From Marinilabiliaceae bacterium UBA5213 (GTDB taxonomy: Bacteria > Bacteroidota > Bacteroidia > Bacteroidales > Marinilabiliaceae): a DNA stretch of 62,191 bases. The position numbers and the translations under genes were made by a program. The first letter of the stretch is position 1. Every line of letters starts with the position of its first letter. Below are positions 44,120-52,311 of this stretch, piece by piece. The DNA lies in the NCBI GenBank assembly GCA_002412555.1, contig DHVH01000240.1, positions 1 through 62,191 of the forward strand. The letters run 5' to 3'. Below the pieces are notes generated by a model. The model searched no databases. It worked only from the letters and a program-made list of their open reading frames with translations, and was not told the origin of the DNA.

Positions 44120-44215
44120 TTAATATTTATCTCCTTCTTGCAAATAACTATCAATTAATTTTTGGTTATTCTCAATGTATTTTCTATGATTATTTCCGTT
44201 GGCGCGAAACGAAGT
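44120..44215 (-). pseudogene. Headless C-terminal gene tail upstream of the orphan gene
   Basis: Reading the minus strand back from a TAA at 44120-44122 gives an open frame of about 31 codons: TSFRANGNNHRKYIENNQ, then KLIDSYLQEGDKY and stop. An in-frame TGA (44216-44218) closes it upstream and it has no start codon. The frame looks coding (Asn/Lys/Tyr-rich, like the next gene) and is joined to its ATG without a gap. The coding look fades at GTTGGCGC (44198-44205), a sequence shared with the palindrome cluster, so repeat-associated truncation is likely. It may be the last part of a polymorphic toxin; that is a guess. Confidence 0.5.
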
Positions 44216-44278
44216 TCAAACTTGTCAATTTGCAATTCGTGTCCGTAAAAACACGCGGTCTTATCAAAAATTTTCGCT

Positions 44279-44309
44279 TTAGCCACGCACGGTTTATAAA
44301 ACCGCGCAA
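44279..44309. repeat. Second copy of the 30-bp palindromic repeat
   Basis: TTAGCCACGCACGGTTTATAAAACCGCGCAA (kept in two parts: TTAGCCACGCACGG and TTTATAAAACCGCGC) repeats 43597-43625 in the same orientation with one change (C to T in the loop). The hairpin arms are GCACGGTTT (44287-44295) and AAACCGCGC (44299-44307). The two copies bound the orphan gene and gene tail. Downstream, AACAC/GTGTT arms around 44325-44352 form a further small inverted repeat. Confidence 0.7.
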
Positions 44310-44361
44310 CCGGGATCAGGGATTAACACTTCGCTCCAATTCCGGGTGTTATGCAGTGGGA

Positions 44362-44661
44362 TTAAAATTTGAGTTTTTTGGGGTTTTGTCTGTTGTCCCA
44401 AAATGTATAAAGTTCTATAATCTGATTATCTTCATTCACAAAATAGAACAAGCTGTTATGTTTTGTGATAACAGCCTTACGTATTTCTTGAAACCGAGAA
44501 GCTTTGAACTGATAGGGATTGTTCTCGATTTGACCTATAACTTTATGGGACTTTCGAACAAAATCTTCTATTTCTTTTTCCGACCAGTTATCCTCTAAAT
44601 AATCTATAATCCCATCAAAAGTATCTTCAGCCTCTTTAGACCACCGAGCAACTAAAGCCAT
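44362..44661 (-). CDS. RelE/ParE family toxin
   Basis: A 99-residue basic protein with the RelE/ParE layout: two N-terminal helices (ARWSKEAEDTFDGIIDYLEDNWSEKEIEDFVRK), then HKVIGQIENNPYQF and a beta-sheet core (RKAVITKHNSLFYFVNEDNQIIELYTFWDNRQNP). Members either cleave ribosome-bound mRNA (RelE) or poison gyrase (ParE); the FWDNRQNP ending is common to both, so the target cannot be fixed. It overlaps the antitoxin gene by 10 bases, the usual coupling of these pairs. It lies in the AT-rich accessory patch. Confidence 0.88.
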   Translation of the reverse strand: MALVARWSKEAEDTFDGIIDYLEDNWSEKEIEDFVRKSHKVIGQIENNPYQFKASRFQEIRKAVITKHNSLFYFVNEDNQIIELYTFWDNRQNPKKLKF

Positions 44662-44882
44662 TTCTTATATTTTTTCATTACTTCAGAATGGGGTCTTGTC
44701 TCACCCCTATTGGCTTGCTCCATACCTTTTTTCACAGACTCTTGAACACTTAATGGCAATTCGTCCCAAAAATCTCTTCTAACCTCCTTGCTTAAAATAG
44801 CTCTTAGAGCATTTAAAATTATGGGATCCTCTACCTTGTCTATCAAGTTATGTAAGTCCGATTTTAATTCAACAGTATTCAT
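44652..44882 (-). CDS. Antitoxin of the RelE/ParE pair
   Basis: A 76-residue protein upstream of the toxin in one operon. MNTVELKSDLHNLIDKVEDPIILNALRAIL is a short N-terminal segment shared by many Bacteroidota antitoxins. It is followed by DELPLSVQESVKKGMEQANRGETRPHSEVMKKYKKWL, which resembles the toxin-wrapping helix of these small proteins. No ribbon-helix-helix motif is obvious, so DNA binding is unclear. The start is supported by a strong Shine-Dalgarno site just upstream. Confidence 0.82.
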   Translation of the reverse strand: MNTVELKSDLHNLIDKVEDPIILNALRAILSKEVRRDFWDELPLSVQESVKKGMEQANRGETRPHSEVMKKYKKWL

Positions 44883-44887
44883 AGCTT

Positions 44888-44913
44888 CCTCCTTTTTATC
44901 ATAAACAAAGTTA
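44888..44913 (-). promoter_or_regulatory. Promoter element and strong Shine-Dalgarno of the toxin-antitoxin operon
   Basis: On the minus strand, TAACTTTG (44906-44913) fits TAnnTTTG. AGGAGG (44888-44893) follows 12 bases later, then the ATG at 44882. The Shine-Dalgarno is unusually strong for the phylum, in keeping with a transferred module. No matching -33 element is seen. Confidence 0.55.
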
Positions 44914-45266
44914 ACGATTTATACTTTATTTTGGTTGCTGATTTATGCATATTGGTACTAATCGTTCTGATGCAGATTTAAGGAATTTTCCAACCATAGT
45001 CGCAATAGCCTTTTTTACTTTTTATTTTTTCTAGCTAATTATTTTAAAGGATTTATAGTCGGCCTTGAACTATACTTATCTGAAATTGTGTGTTTTTTAG
45101 CAAGGCAATTAAGTTGAAAAAACATACCTTAGTCGATGCAACAAAACCCCTAAGAACAGTGTTATGCATGTCAAAGACACTAAATTCAGATTCTTTTTTA
45201 AAGATTGTTTTGTGGTTTATTATGCAACACTAAATTAAAGGATATAACTTAACATACAAGCAATTC
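44914..45266. other. AT-rich spacer between the toxin-antitoxin operon and the adenosyltransferase gene
   Basis: 353 bases with no credible gene and no known riboswitch. I looked for a cobalamin riboswitch ahead of the adenosyltransferase and did not see its B12 box. It probably marks the right edge of the accessory patch. Confidence 0.4.
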
Positions 45267-45833
45267 ATGAACAAAAGTTTAGTATACACCAAAACCGGTG
45301 ATAAGGGGACAACGGGATTAATAGGAGGCACCCGTGTGGCCAAGGACCATTTCAGACTGGAGGCTTATGGAACCGTTGATGAGCTCAACACCCACATTGG
45401 CATGATCCGCTCCTACCCTATTGATCCGGCCAGTATTGAGACCATTATCCGCATCCAGAATCAGCTGTTTACCATTGGCTCTTACTTGGCAACTGATGAC
45501 AGTGTTTCAGATTTGCGCAGCAGACTCAGAACCGACGAAAAAGAAATTACCTGGTTAGAAACAGAGATGGACCAAATGGAGTCGGCCCTGCCACCACTTA
45601 AGAATTTTGTGTTGCCTGGGGGACATCCGGCAGTCTCGCAATGCCATATTACCCGAACGATTTGTCGCCGGGCGGAGCGCCGGGTAATATCGATGGCCGG
45701 TGAAGTAAAAGTGGACGAGTGGGTGGTGAGGTATTTGAACCGTTTATCGGATTATTTCTTTGTTTTATCGCGTCATTTATCAAATTATTTCGAAATTGAT
45801 GAAATTCCATGGATTTCAAACTTGCAAGATTGA
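45267..45833 (+). CDS. Cob(I)yrinic acid a,c-diamide adenosyltransferase, PduO type
   Basis: A 188-residue helical-bundle enzyme. The ATP-binding N-terminus KTGDKGTTGLIGGTRVAKD and EAYGTVDELNTHIGMIR are diagnostic, as are FVLPGGHPAVSQCHITRTICRRAERRVI and YLNRLSDYFFVLSRHL near the end. It adds the 5'-deoxyadenosyl group to cob(I)alamin, making the B12 coenzyme used for example by methylmalonyl-CoA mutase. It stands before the DUF2795 gene, 82 bases away, and the two may share a transcript. Confidence 0.93.
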   Translation: MNKSLVYTKTGDKGTTGLIGGTRVAKDHFRLEAYGTVDELNTHIGMIRSYPIDPASIETIIRIQNQLFTIGSYLATDDSVSDLRSRLRTDEKEITWLETEMDQMESALPPLKNFVLPGGHPAVSQCHITRTICRRAERRVISMAGEVKVDEWVVRYLNRLSDYFFVLSRHLSNYFEIDEIPWISNLQD

Positions 45834-45915
45834 ATTTTTTTTATAATTTCGCCGAAACAAGACTAGGAGAATTATATTATAACTACTAAACGTAAAGAGT
45901 TAAACTTATCGGATT

Positions 45916-46137
45916 ATGTATTGGACTCTTGAATTGGCTGCAAAGCTCGAGGATGCACCCTGGCCGGCATCAAAAGAAGAATTGATTGATTTTGCTATTC
46001 GCTCAGGCGCACCTTTAGAGGTGATTGAGAATCTTCAGGAAATTGAAGACGAAGGTGAAATATATGAAAGTATCGAAGATATTTGGCCGGATTACCCGAG
46101 CAAAGATGATTTCTTCTTCAATGAAGATGAATATTAA
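45916..46137 (+). CDS. DUF2795 family small acidic protein
   Basis: A 73-residue acidic protein: MYWTLELAAKLEDAPWPASKEELIDFAIRSGAP, then VIENLQEIEDEGEIYESIEDIWPDYP and an acidic aromatic tail. This is the DUF2795 pattern common in Bacteroidota; no function is established. It is followed by a strong intrinsic terminator. Its high content of Asp/Glu and short length suggest a small binding protein, but that is inference. Confidence 0.85.
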   Translation: MYWTLELAAKLEDAPWPASKEELIDFAIRSGAPLEVIENLQEIEDEGEIYESIEDIWPDYPSKDDFFFNEDEY

Positions 46138-46140
46138 GAG

Positions 46141-46171
46141 AAAAGGAACTGTTTTTCAGTTCCTTTTTTTT
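46141..46171 (+). terminator. Intrinsic terminator after the DUF2795 gene
   Basis: AAAAGGAACTG (46141-46151), loop TTTTT, CAGTTCCTTTT (46157-46167), then more T: a perfect 11-bp stem with a T-run, 4 bases after the stop codon. Confidence 0.92.
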
Positions 46172-46255
46172 GCTCAATTCTGCTTTATTTAGCCCCCTTG
46201 CCGGGCAGGCGGTTTATTTTACAGACCTTCTTCATAGCATTCAACGTATTGCCTT

Positions 46256-47842
46256 TTATCGCGTTGGGATGGATCGGTCAAAGTGAAAATCGCTGTAATT
46301 GATTTGCGAAACAGCTTCAGGTGCCACATCCCGCTTAAATATGTCCATCATGGTTTTTGGCCGGTAATCCTCCAGCCAACGAAAACCTTCCAGTCGGCGA
46401 GCCTCCCGGGTCAATAAATCAGGAGGATTCAAATTACCACTGGGTTGATTGCGCAGTATAATACCAGTCACCTCCTGCTCCTCCAGCAAAATGGTTAAGT
46501 TACTGGCCTCCGCCTTATTAACACCAATTACCTCCCCGTCTTCCTTGGGATAATAAATGGTTTGGCCATTACCCTCCACATCAATGCGGTACAGCTTATT
46601 ATCTTTTATATGCCCCGTCATATGCCGGCCCTTAATCTGATTATAGGAGGCCGTGTCTTCGGGTCCAATCACAAAAGCATTCTCGACCAATTCCGCTTTA
46701 TACAAAGCTTGATTGCGCGTAAACAATTTAATAGTGCCAGCGCTCATCTGATTTTGATTGGCCCAAATGACCGGATCCTTATAAAAAGTATTGATGGAAT
46801 CTCTCAAGTCATACACCATTGAATCGCAGCGCCCCTGAAAATCTTGTCGGAAGAACTTTACATTGTGATAAGCACGGATCATTTGAAACTCTGTATCGGG
46901 AATTGGATCAGCCCTCAAGGTGTCGGCATGCAAAAAAAGCGTGTCGGACTGACTTATTTGCATCAGCACCGCTCTTTTGGTGGCAAGTGCTCTTTGAGTC
47001 AACTCATTGTAATAGCCATAATCACCTGTAATGATAACGTGATTGGTGGTATCGTGTAAAATCATATTGGAAAAAACCTCACCAAAACCAGTATTGCGGT
47101 CGTAGTAAATCGTATCTCCATCCAATTGCTGCTCTTCCCCTTTGATCGAACTGTTTCGCTCTAACTGGGCAATATTCTTTTGTGTGTCATAAAACCCCGC
47201 CTCCGAATATATTTCGTTCCGTTCACTGATGATGGTCGTGGGCCCCACAATCTTAATGATTTCAGGGATGGTATAATACAATAAGGTATCGGAATACATT
47301 TTGTAATCCGGATTGGTGACGACCACCTCTTTTCTGAAATGAGCCTCATCGGTGCGGGGGTAATAATACCCCCAATCACTTACCAGCACATTGTTATCAC
47401 TGGTAATTTCACCCCCATCGTAATAGTAAGCCACATCGTTGCGCCGGTCGTAATCCAGAAACTCAGTGGTTAGGACAACGTTTTTATTGACCAGGCGGAC
47501 ATTCTTACGAACCATTGCCTTGTCCTCATTCCCATGGTAAAAAAGCACATCTCCATAAAGATTGATGCTGTCATTTTGAATAACATGAATGGAGCCATAG
47601 GCATGAACCTTGTTTGAATCACGGTAGAAAAAAGCACTGTCGCAGTGCATCAAAGTCTGATGATGCCTGAACCGCACATTGCCAAAAAGAGCCTGCACAT
47701 TTTTCCCAAACCGCGCTGATCCTTCCATATAGTCGGCATGCTCAATATGCACCGTTGTACGTCCCTGCTTTTGCTGAGCCGGAACAATTCCAAACCAGAG
47801 CACAATTGCCAACAGAAGGAAAAATCGAATCACTCCCTTCAT
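46256..47842 (-). CDS. OstA/LptA-like lipopolysaccharide transport protein
   Basis: A 528-residue exported protein. A signal peptide (IRFFLLLAIVLWFGIVPAQ) is followed by repeated beta-strand units of OstA/LptA type: FGNVRFRHHQTLMHCDSAFFYRDSN, VHAYGSIHVIQNDSINLYGD, VRKNVRLVNKNVVLTTEFLDYDRR. The second half continues the same pattern (KLFTRNQALYKAELVENAFV). This is far longer than E. coli LptA (about 185), as is usual for Bacteroidota OstA-like proteins. It should form a periplasmic jellyroll that conducts or binds LPS. It is the last gene of an envelope cluster with SurA-like foldases, which would help outer-membrane protein assembly. Confidence 0.88.
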   Translation of the reverse strand: MKGVIRFFLLLAIVLWFGIVPAQQKQGRTTVHIEHADYMEGSARFGKNVQALFGNVRFRHHQTLMHCDSAFFYRDSNKVHAYGSIHVIQNDSINLYGDVLFYHGNEDKAMVRKNVRLVNKNVVLTTEFLDYDRRNDVAYYYDGGEITSDNNVLVSDWGYYYPRTDEAHFRKEVVVTNPDYKMYSDTLLYYTIPEIIKIVGPTTIISERNEIYSEAGFYDTQKNIAQLERNSSIKGEEQQLDGDTIYYDRNTGFGEVFSNMILHDTTNHVIITGDYGYYNELTQRALATKRAVLMQISQSDTLFLHADTLRADPIPDTEFQMIRAYHNVKFFRQDFQGRCDSMVYDLRDSINTFYKDPVIWANQNQMSAGTIKLFTRNQALYKAELVENAFVIGPEDTASYNQIKGRHMTGHIKDNKLYRIDVEGNGQTIYYPKEDGEVIGVNKAEASNLTILLEEQEVTGIILRNQPSGNLNPPDLLTREARRLEGFRWLEDYRPKTMMDIFKRDVAPEAVSQINYSDFHFDRSIPTR

Positions 47843-47875
47843 AATCTATCTTGTATTAAACATGAGAACTTTCCG

Positions 47876-49234
47876 CTACTTATTCCAGCCCTCAAACTCA
47901 AACTGACAATTAATCCAGTTGGGACTTATGGAAATGTAAGTCTCCTGTTGCTTGCGAACGATCCATTTGTGAAAGACCTCCTCACGTTTTTGATTTTCCA
48001 AAATGGTCTGAATTAACTGATAATCGTCTTTTAAATTGGCTCGGTGGGGTTCCGTTTTTGATTTCAACTTTATAACTGCGAAATAATCTTTACCCAAACG
48101 CTCATCTTTCAACATAAAAGCGTTAGAAATAGAATCCACAGACATACTCTCCAGTTGTCGATTGATCCCTGCAGGTATGTGTTGTATCTCAAATTTGGTC
48201 GATTGGTTGTAAGGATTTATCATCAGTCCACCGTTAATGCGGGTATCCTTATCCATAGAAAATCTTATTGCAGCCTCCTCAAAGGAGACATCCTCGTTAC
48301 GGATAAGACCGGCGATAGAGTCAGCCCTTAGTTGCGCTTCCTGTATGGCTTCAGGCTTGGCCTTTGGTCGCAATAGTATGTGGCGAACGTTTACACGATC
48401 GCCTTGACGTTCAATCAATTGTATAATGTGAAATCCAAATTCCGACTCAACAATCTTCGAAACCCGACCGGGTTCCTGCATGTTAAAAGCGACCTGAGCA
48501 AATTCAGGCACCAGTTCGGCCCTTGACATAAAACCCAATTCTCCCCCCCTGGCAGCACTTCCCTGGTCCTCAGAATACAGTACGGATAAGGTGGCAAAAT
48601 CTCTTCCTTCACTCACCTGGCGCTGAAATTCTCGCAAGCGGCTTTTTACACGTTCCGTTTCATCTGTTTCTATTTTTGGAAAAACCGTAATTTGTTGAAT
48701 TTCAAACTGCGCATTGACCATTGGCAGACTATCCTCAGGTGTTCTACGATAAAAGGCACGGATCTCAGCCGGAGTTACTTTAATGTCATCCGTAATGGCT
48801 CCCTGCATCTGTTGTGTTAGCATTTGATTGCGCACAATAACACGCTGTTCGCGTTTAATCTGATGAAGCGGTTTATTGAGCCACTCTTCCAATTTTTCAC
48901 GAGACCCGGCTCTGTTGATAAACTCATTAATTTGTCGGTCAACCGTCATGATCACCATGTTCTCGCTAACCATAATACTATCGAGTTTGGCCTGCTCCAG
49001 CAGCAAATTCTGAAGCAACAATTGCTCAAAAATATGACATTTGAGATCACCCTGGAAATTACTCCCTTGCATCATGGCCTGCTGATACTGAAACTCCACA
49101 TCTGACCGCAGGACTGGATTATCACCAACTACGGCGATAACCTCATCAATAATATTCGATTGAGAAAATGCTAAAGGCGCAAACATGGTTAATGCCAGAA
49201 ACAAGCCGCTAAAACGCTTTTTTAATTGAAACAT
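47876..49234 (-). CDS. surA: SurA-like periplasmic peptidyl-prolyl isomerase/chaperone
   Basis: A 452-residue protein with signal peptide (FSGLFLALTMFAPLAFSQ). The SurA N-terminal chaperone part starts at IIDEVIAVVGDNPVLRSDVEFQYQQ and includes QQMQGAITDDIKVTPAEIRAFY. Two parvulin-type domains follow: about 180-275 (FATLSVLYSEDQGSAARGGELGFMSRAEL, FGFHIIQLIE) and a more divergent one about 280-375 (INGGLMINPYNQSTKFE). SurA escorts beta-barrel proteins across the periplasm. It lies between two other foldase genes and the OstA gene, all in one direction. Confidence 0.9.
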   Translation of the reverse strand: MFQLKKRFSGLFLALTMFAPLAFSQSNIIDEVIAVVGDNPVLRSDVEFQYQQAMMQGSNFQGDLKCHIFEQLLLQNLLLEQAKLDSIMVSENMVIMTVDRQINEFINRAGSREKLEEWLNKPLHQIKREQRVIVRNQMLTQQMQGAITDDIKVTPAEIRAFYRRTPEDSLPMVNAQFEIQQITVFPKIETDETERVKSRLREFQRQVSEGRDFATLSVLYSEDQGSAARGGELGFMSRAELVPEFAQVAFNMQEPGRVSKIVESEFGFHIIQLIERQGDRVNVRHILLRPKAKPEAIQEAQLRADSIAGLIRNEDVSFEEAAIRFSMDKDTRINGGLMINPYNQSTKFEIQHIPAGINRQLESMSVDSISNAFMLKDERLGKDYFAVIKLKSKTEPHRANLKDDYQLIQTILENQKREEVFHKWIVRKQQETYISISPNWINCQFEFEGWNK

Positions 49235-49291
49235 ATTATATATTTAATAATCAAACTTATATATTCAAATCTATTGATTTACCATTTTTTT

Positions 49292-50146
49292 TTAGTGAAA
49301 ACTCACTACTTTTTCACGCAAGGCCTCCTCATATAAATCTTGGCCTAACTGATGAATAAACTCTATGCGTTTTTTATTCAGCAATATGGCCTTTACACGT
49401 TCTTCCACATAGCTAACCGGGGCAGTACTGCCAGGTAACGCAAGGTCATGAATAGCCAGGTAATAATTAAAGGCCTCATCGCTTGTTTCGTAATGTTTGG
49501 ACCAGCGCAAAAAACGCTCTTCATTAAGTATGGGCTCAGGCAGCGAGGAATTAATTCGGCTAAATGGTACCCATGTTTCAATAAACTGTTCATAATTACG
49601 TGCGTACTGAAACGAGTAGGCTTCTAAATTGATAAGATCTTCAGCCTGGGTAGAACGGTACCAACGCCTCAATTGATCCTGATTGGGCGCCCCTTTTGGA
49701 ACTTTAATAAAAACACCCTGGATGATGCTTTCCTGCAAATTGAAGTTATCCTTCATTTGCGTATAATACTCATGAATTTCTCTGCTGGTTACCAGGGGAG
49801 AGTGTTTCTGCTCCAATATTTTTTGTTGGTACAGATGTACCAACAAAGAAGTTCGGTAATCCTCCAGCAACTTCTCTACATCCTTTTCTTCGGGAGACAA
49901 ATTTTTTTCGGCCTGACGAAGCATCAGTTTGGTCCTAACCCAACGACCAATGAAATCATCAGCCATTGCCATGCTGTCTTGCGGAGCCAGGTTATCAGGG
50001 ATGGCTCTTCGCAGCTCTCCTATCGTCAACGAAACACCATCAACGGTAACTATTGGCTCCAACAAATGATTTTCTTCAGTGGATTTACATCCTCCCAAAA
50101 GCACCATCAGGGAACCTAAAAACAAAAATCCTTTACGCAACATCAT
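49292..50146 (-). CDS. Peptidyl-prolyl isomerase-related lipoprotein
   Basis: A 284-residue protein with a lipoprotein signal (LFLGSLMVLLGGCKSTEE, lipobox LGGC). The rest resembles the SurA/PpiD N-terminal chaperone fold (VDGVSLTIGELRRAIP, KLMLRQAEKNLSPEEKDVEKLLEDY, TSREIHEYYTQMKDNF) and the closing helix (YVEERVKAILLNKKRIEFIHQLGQDLYEEA). A typical parvulin domain is not evident, so it may be a pure chaperone. ATG at 50146 or 50143. The gene lies 57 bases upstream of surA on the same strand. Confidence 0.8.
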   Translation of the reverse strand: MMLRKGFLFLGSLMVLLGGCKSTEENHLLEPIVTVDGVSLTIGELRRAIPDNLAPQDSMAMADDFIGRWVRTKLMLRQAEKNLSPEEKDVEKLLEDYRTSLLVHLYQQKILEQKHSPLVTSREIHEYYTQMKDNFNLQESIIQGVFIKVPKGAPNQDQLRRWYRSTQAEDLINLEAYSFQYARNYEQFIETWVPFSRINSSLPEPILNEERFLRWSKHYETSDEAFNYYLAIHDLALPGSTAPVSYVEERVKAILLNKKRIEFIHQLGQDLYEEALREKVVSFH

Positions 50147-50197
50147 ACTTTACATATAGATAAACCTTAACCCTAATAGGTCATAGGTATCGGTACA

Positions 50198-52129
50198 TCA
50201 TTTCTTTAACAATCCATAGCTAAACACAGGTTGATACTTTTCTCTTAAACCAAGCACCCATTGCTCTTCCTTCCATTGTTGAAAGCTGCTCATCACCTGC
50301 CCTACAACTTCTTCGTAAGGCAGTGGGTCCGATTCCACAATTTCCCCTTCCCAATAAACAGTTCCTTGATAATGCTTCAGAACGCTATCTTCAGGAAGGA
50401 GATTTTTATCAACAGGATTCCCTGCTTGTTGAGCAAACCCGAATGTTCCCTCTTCACAATTGTAATGCTTATCATTACGGGCGTTGTCCTTCAATATTTG
50501 TACCAGATTGTCACCCACACCTGCCTTATCCGCTCTTTTGATCATTCGCTTAATTAATCTTTTATCAACTACCTCACAAACAGTCCCTTTCAAAACAGGA
50601 GCAGGGGTGAATTCTGACAAATGATCATTGTAATGAGCCTGTAAAGCCAAGGTGTCTTTGCCCACATTCTGCCATATTTCATTGTTGCTAATTTCAAAAA
50701 TCAGCAAACCATCGAAATATTCATTAACCAAATATTTGTATTTAAGATTGTGCTTAGCCAAATCCCGATCTTCAACCTGTGATACCAACTGGTAAGCGAT
50801 GGCATCAATGGCTTTATCTATTGCCATCCGGCCCCCCATAACATCAAATGAGCCTTCTGACTCCAGGTGATTAATAAAATCAGAAACTGACACCACATCT
50901 TCATAGTAACTCAGAAGGACTTCATCGGCACGTGGGACCGATGCGAAAAACACATCATTGTCCCCGGCTTCTTCAGCATATGCATATAATCTTGTCACTG
51001 CTTCTTTAGCCAAATGATAATCAGTTCCCTTCATCTTACTGCTAATGTATGCCTCTGTTCCAATATCACTGCGACCATCGCGCGACATCATATTGGAAAT
51101 ATGCGCATACTCCTCCTTAAAACTACCAACAGGGGTATGTTCCAATCGCTTAATAATATGCCAGCCATAATCAGTTCTTATCGGTTCAGAAACAGCACCA
51201 TCGGCTGTCAGTTCAAAAGCAGCCAAAGCAAACTCTGGTACCATTTCGGGCAAGGTAAAAGCACGCATTCCACCTCCCTGACCCGAACTGTTTTTATCAT
51301 CGGAATACCTGGCAGCCAATTTTTCGAAAGGCGCACCCTTTTGTAACTCTGCGTAAATAGAGTCAATGGCCAATTTGGTAGTGGGGTTGTCGGTGTGTTC
51401 TCCTGGCTTATCAAACATTTTCATAATGTGGGCCACACGAATTTTTCCGGGATTGGGCAACTTCTCATGAACTTTAATTATATGATACCCAAAATCGGTT
51501 CTTACAATGTCAGAAATGGTTCCAACCGGCGTAGTAAACGCTGCCTTTTCGAAAGGATAAATCATCCGAAAAGCCGAAAAGTAGCCAAGCTTTCCTTGGT
51601 TATTAACGGCAGAAGGGTCCTGGGAAAAACGGACGGCCAGTTCATTAAAATCTTCTCCAGCCAAGGCTTTTTCACGCACCTCACTTATCAGCCCGAAGGC
51701 CTTCAAAGTATCGGCAGGCGGAGAATTGGGCGACAAGGTTACCAAAATATGGCTGGCATTCACTACTTGCTGCATGTTGCTGTAAGCCTGCATAGCCATA
51801 GATTCGACAGCCGCTGAATCCACCATAAAAGCGCTCTTCAAATCATTGGCATATTTTGCAAACTCACTTTTGAAAGAAGGCAGGGTATCAAGCCCTTGTT
51901 GCATGGCTTCAACGACCTTGAGTTTGTAATTGATAAAACGTTCGGCAAAATCTTCAGGCGATTCATTGAAACCCGGCAGATGTTTGTTTTTATTGTATAC
52001 ATGCCAGAATTCACCTGAGGAAAACGACTGGTCGCCAATGGTTAAAATAGTATGGTCTTTCTGTGCCCATAACGCTACGGAATTAACCATTAACACAACA
52101 GTTAAAAGAGTAATTACAATCCTTCTCAT
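50198..52129 (-). CDS. Periplasmic peptidyl-prolyl cis-trans isomerase with two parvulin domains
   Basis: A 643-residue protein with signal peptide (IVITLLTVVLMVNSVALWAQ). Two rotamase domains are visible: about 115-215 (NASHILVTLSPNSPPAD, FNELAVRFSQDPSAVNNQGKLGYFSAF, TDFGYHIIKVHEK) and about 225-320 (IRVAHIMKMFDKPGEH, YSDDKNSSGQGGGMRAF, TDYGWHIIKRLE). A C-terminal half of about 300 residues has no clear domain. It is the first gene of the foldase cluster, followed by the lipoprotein and surA. It probably helps outer-membrane and secreted proteins fold. Confidence 0.9.
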   Translation of the reverse strand: MRRIVITLLTVVLMVNSVALWAQKDHTILTIGDQSFSSGEFWHVYNKNKHLPGFNESPEDFAERFINYKLKVVEAMQQGLDTLPSFKSEFAKYANDLKSAFMVDSAAVESMAMQAYSNMQQVVNASHILVTLSPNSPPADTLKAFGLISEVREKALAGEDFNELAVRFSQDPSAVNNQGKLGYFSAFRMIYPFEKAAFTTPVGTISDIVRTDFGYHIIKVHEKLPNPGKIRVAHIMKMFDKPGEHTDNPTTKLAIDSIYAELQKGAPFEKLAARYSDDKNSSGQGGGMRAFTLPEMVPEFALAAFELTADGAVSEPIRTDYGWHIIKRLEHTPVGSFKEEYAHISNMMSRDGRSDIGTEAYISSKMKGTDYHLAKEAVTRLYAYAEEAGDNDVFFASVPRADEVLLSYYEDVVSVSDFINHLESEGSFDVMGGRMAIDKAIDAIAYQLVSQVEDRDLAKHNLKYKYLVNEYFDGLLIFEISNNEIWQNVGKDTLALQAHYNDHLSEFTPAPVLKGTVCEVVDKRLIKRMIKRADKAGVGDNLVQILKDNARNDKHYNCEEGTFGFAQQAGNPVDKNLLPEDSVLKHYQGTVYWEGEIVESDPLPYEEVVGQVMSSFQQWKEEQWVLGLREKYQPVFSYGLLKK

Positions 52130-52254
52130 ATTTCAATAAATTAAATATTCGCTCAATTAATTGACTCTGCCTTTGTGAGCCATTTTTTTTGCATCGGCAA
52201 TTTTCAACTGCGAAAAATAGTTAATTTTAAGAGTTGTTCCAATTATGCCGTAAC

Positions 52255-52291
52255 AAAAAAGGGAAAACCGGCTTGAACGGTCCTCCCTTTT
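52255..52291 (-). terminator. Intrinsic terminator of guaB
   Basis: On the minus strand AAAAGGGA (52284-52291) pairs with TCCCTTTT (52257-52264), with an inner GACCG/CGGTT extension. A run of T follows (52255-52260). It lies 21 bases after the guaB stop and separates it from the foldase cluster. Confidence 0.85.
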
Positions 52292-52311
52292 GAATTTTTA
52301 TACGCAATTCA

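Noticed and set aside
44325..44352. A complete integron attC site ending in GTTATGC
   Set aside because: GTTATGC is suggestive, but the partner AAC-containing arm gives a site too short for attC and the inner L-boxes do not pair; it is mentioned only as a small inverted repeat.
45100..45266. Cobalamin riboswitch before the adenosyltransferase gene
   Set aside because: No B12-box-like conserved sequence or suitable stem is visible; the region is simply AT-rich.
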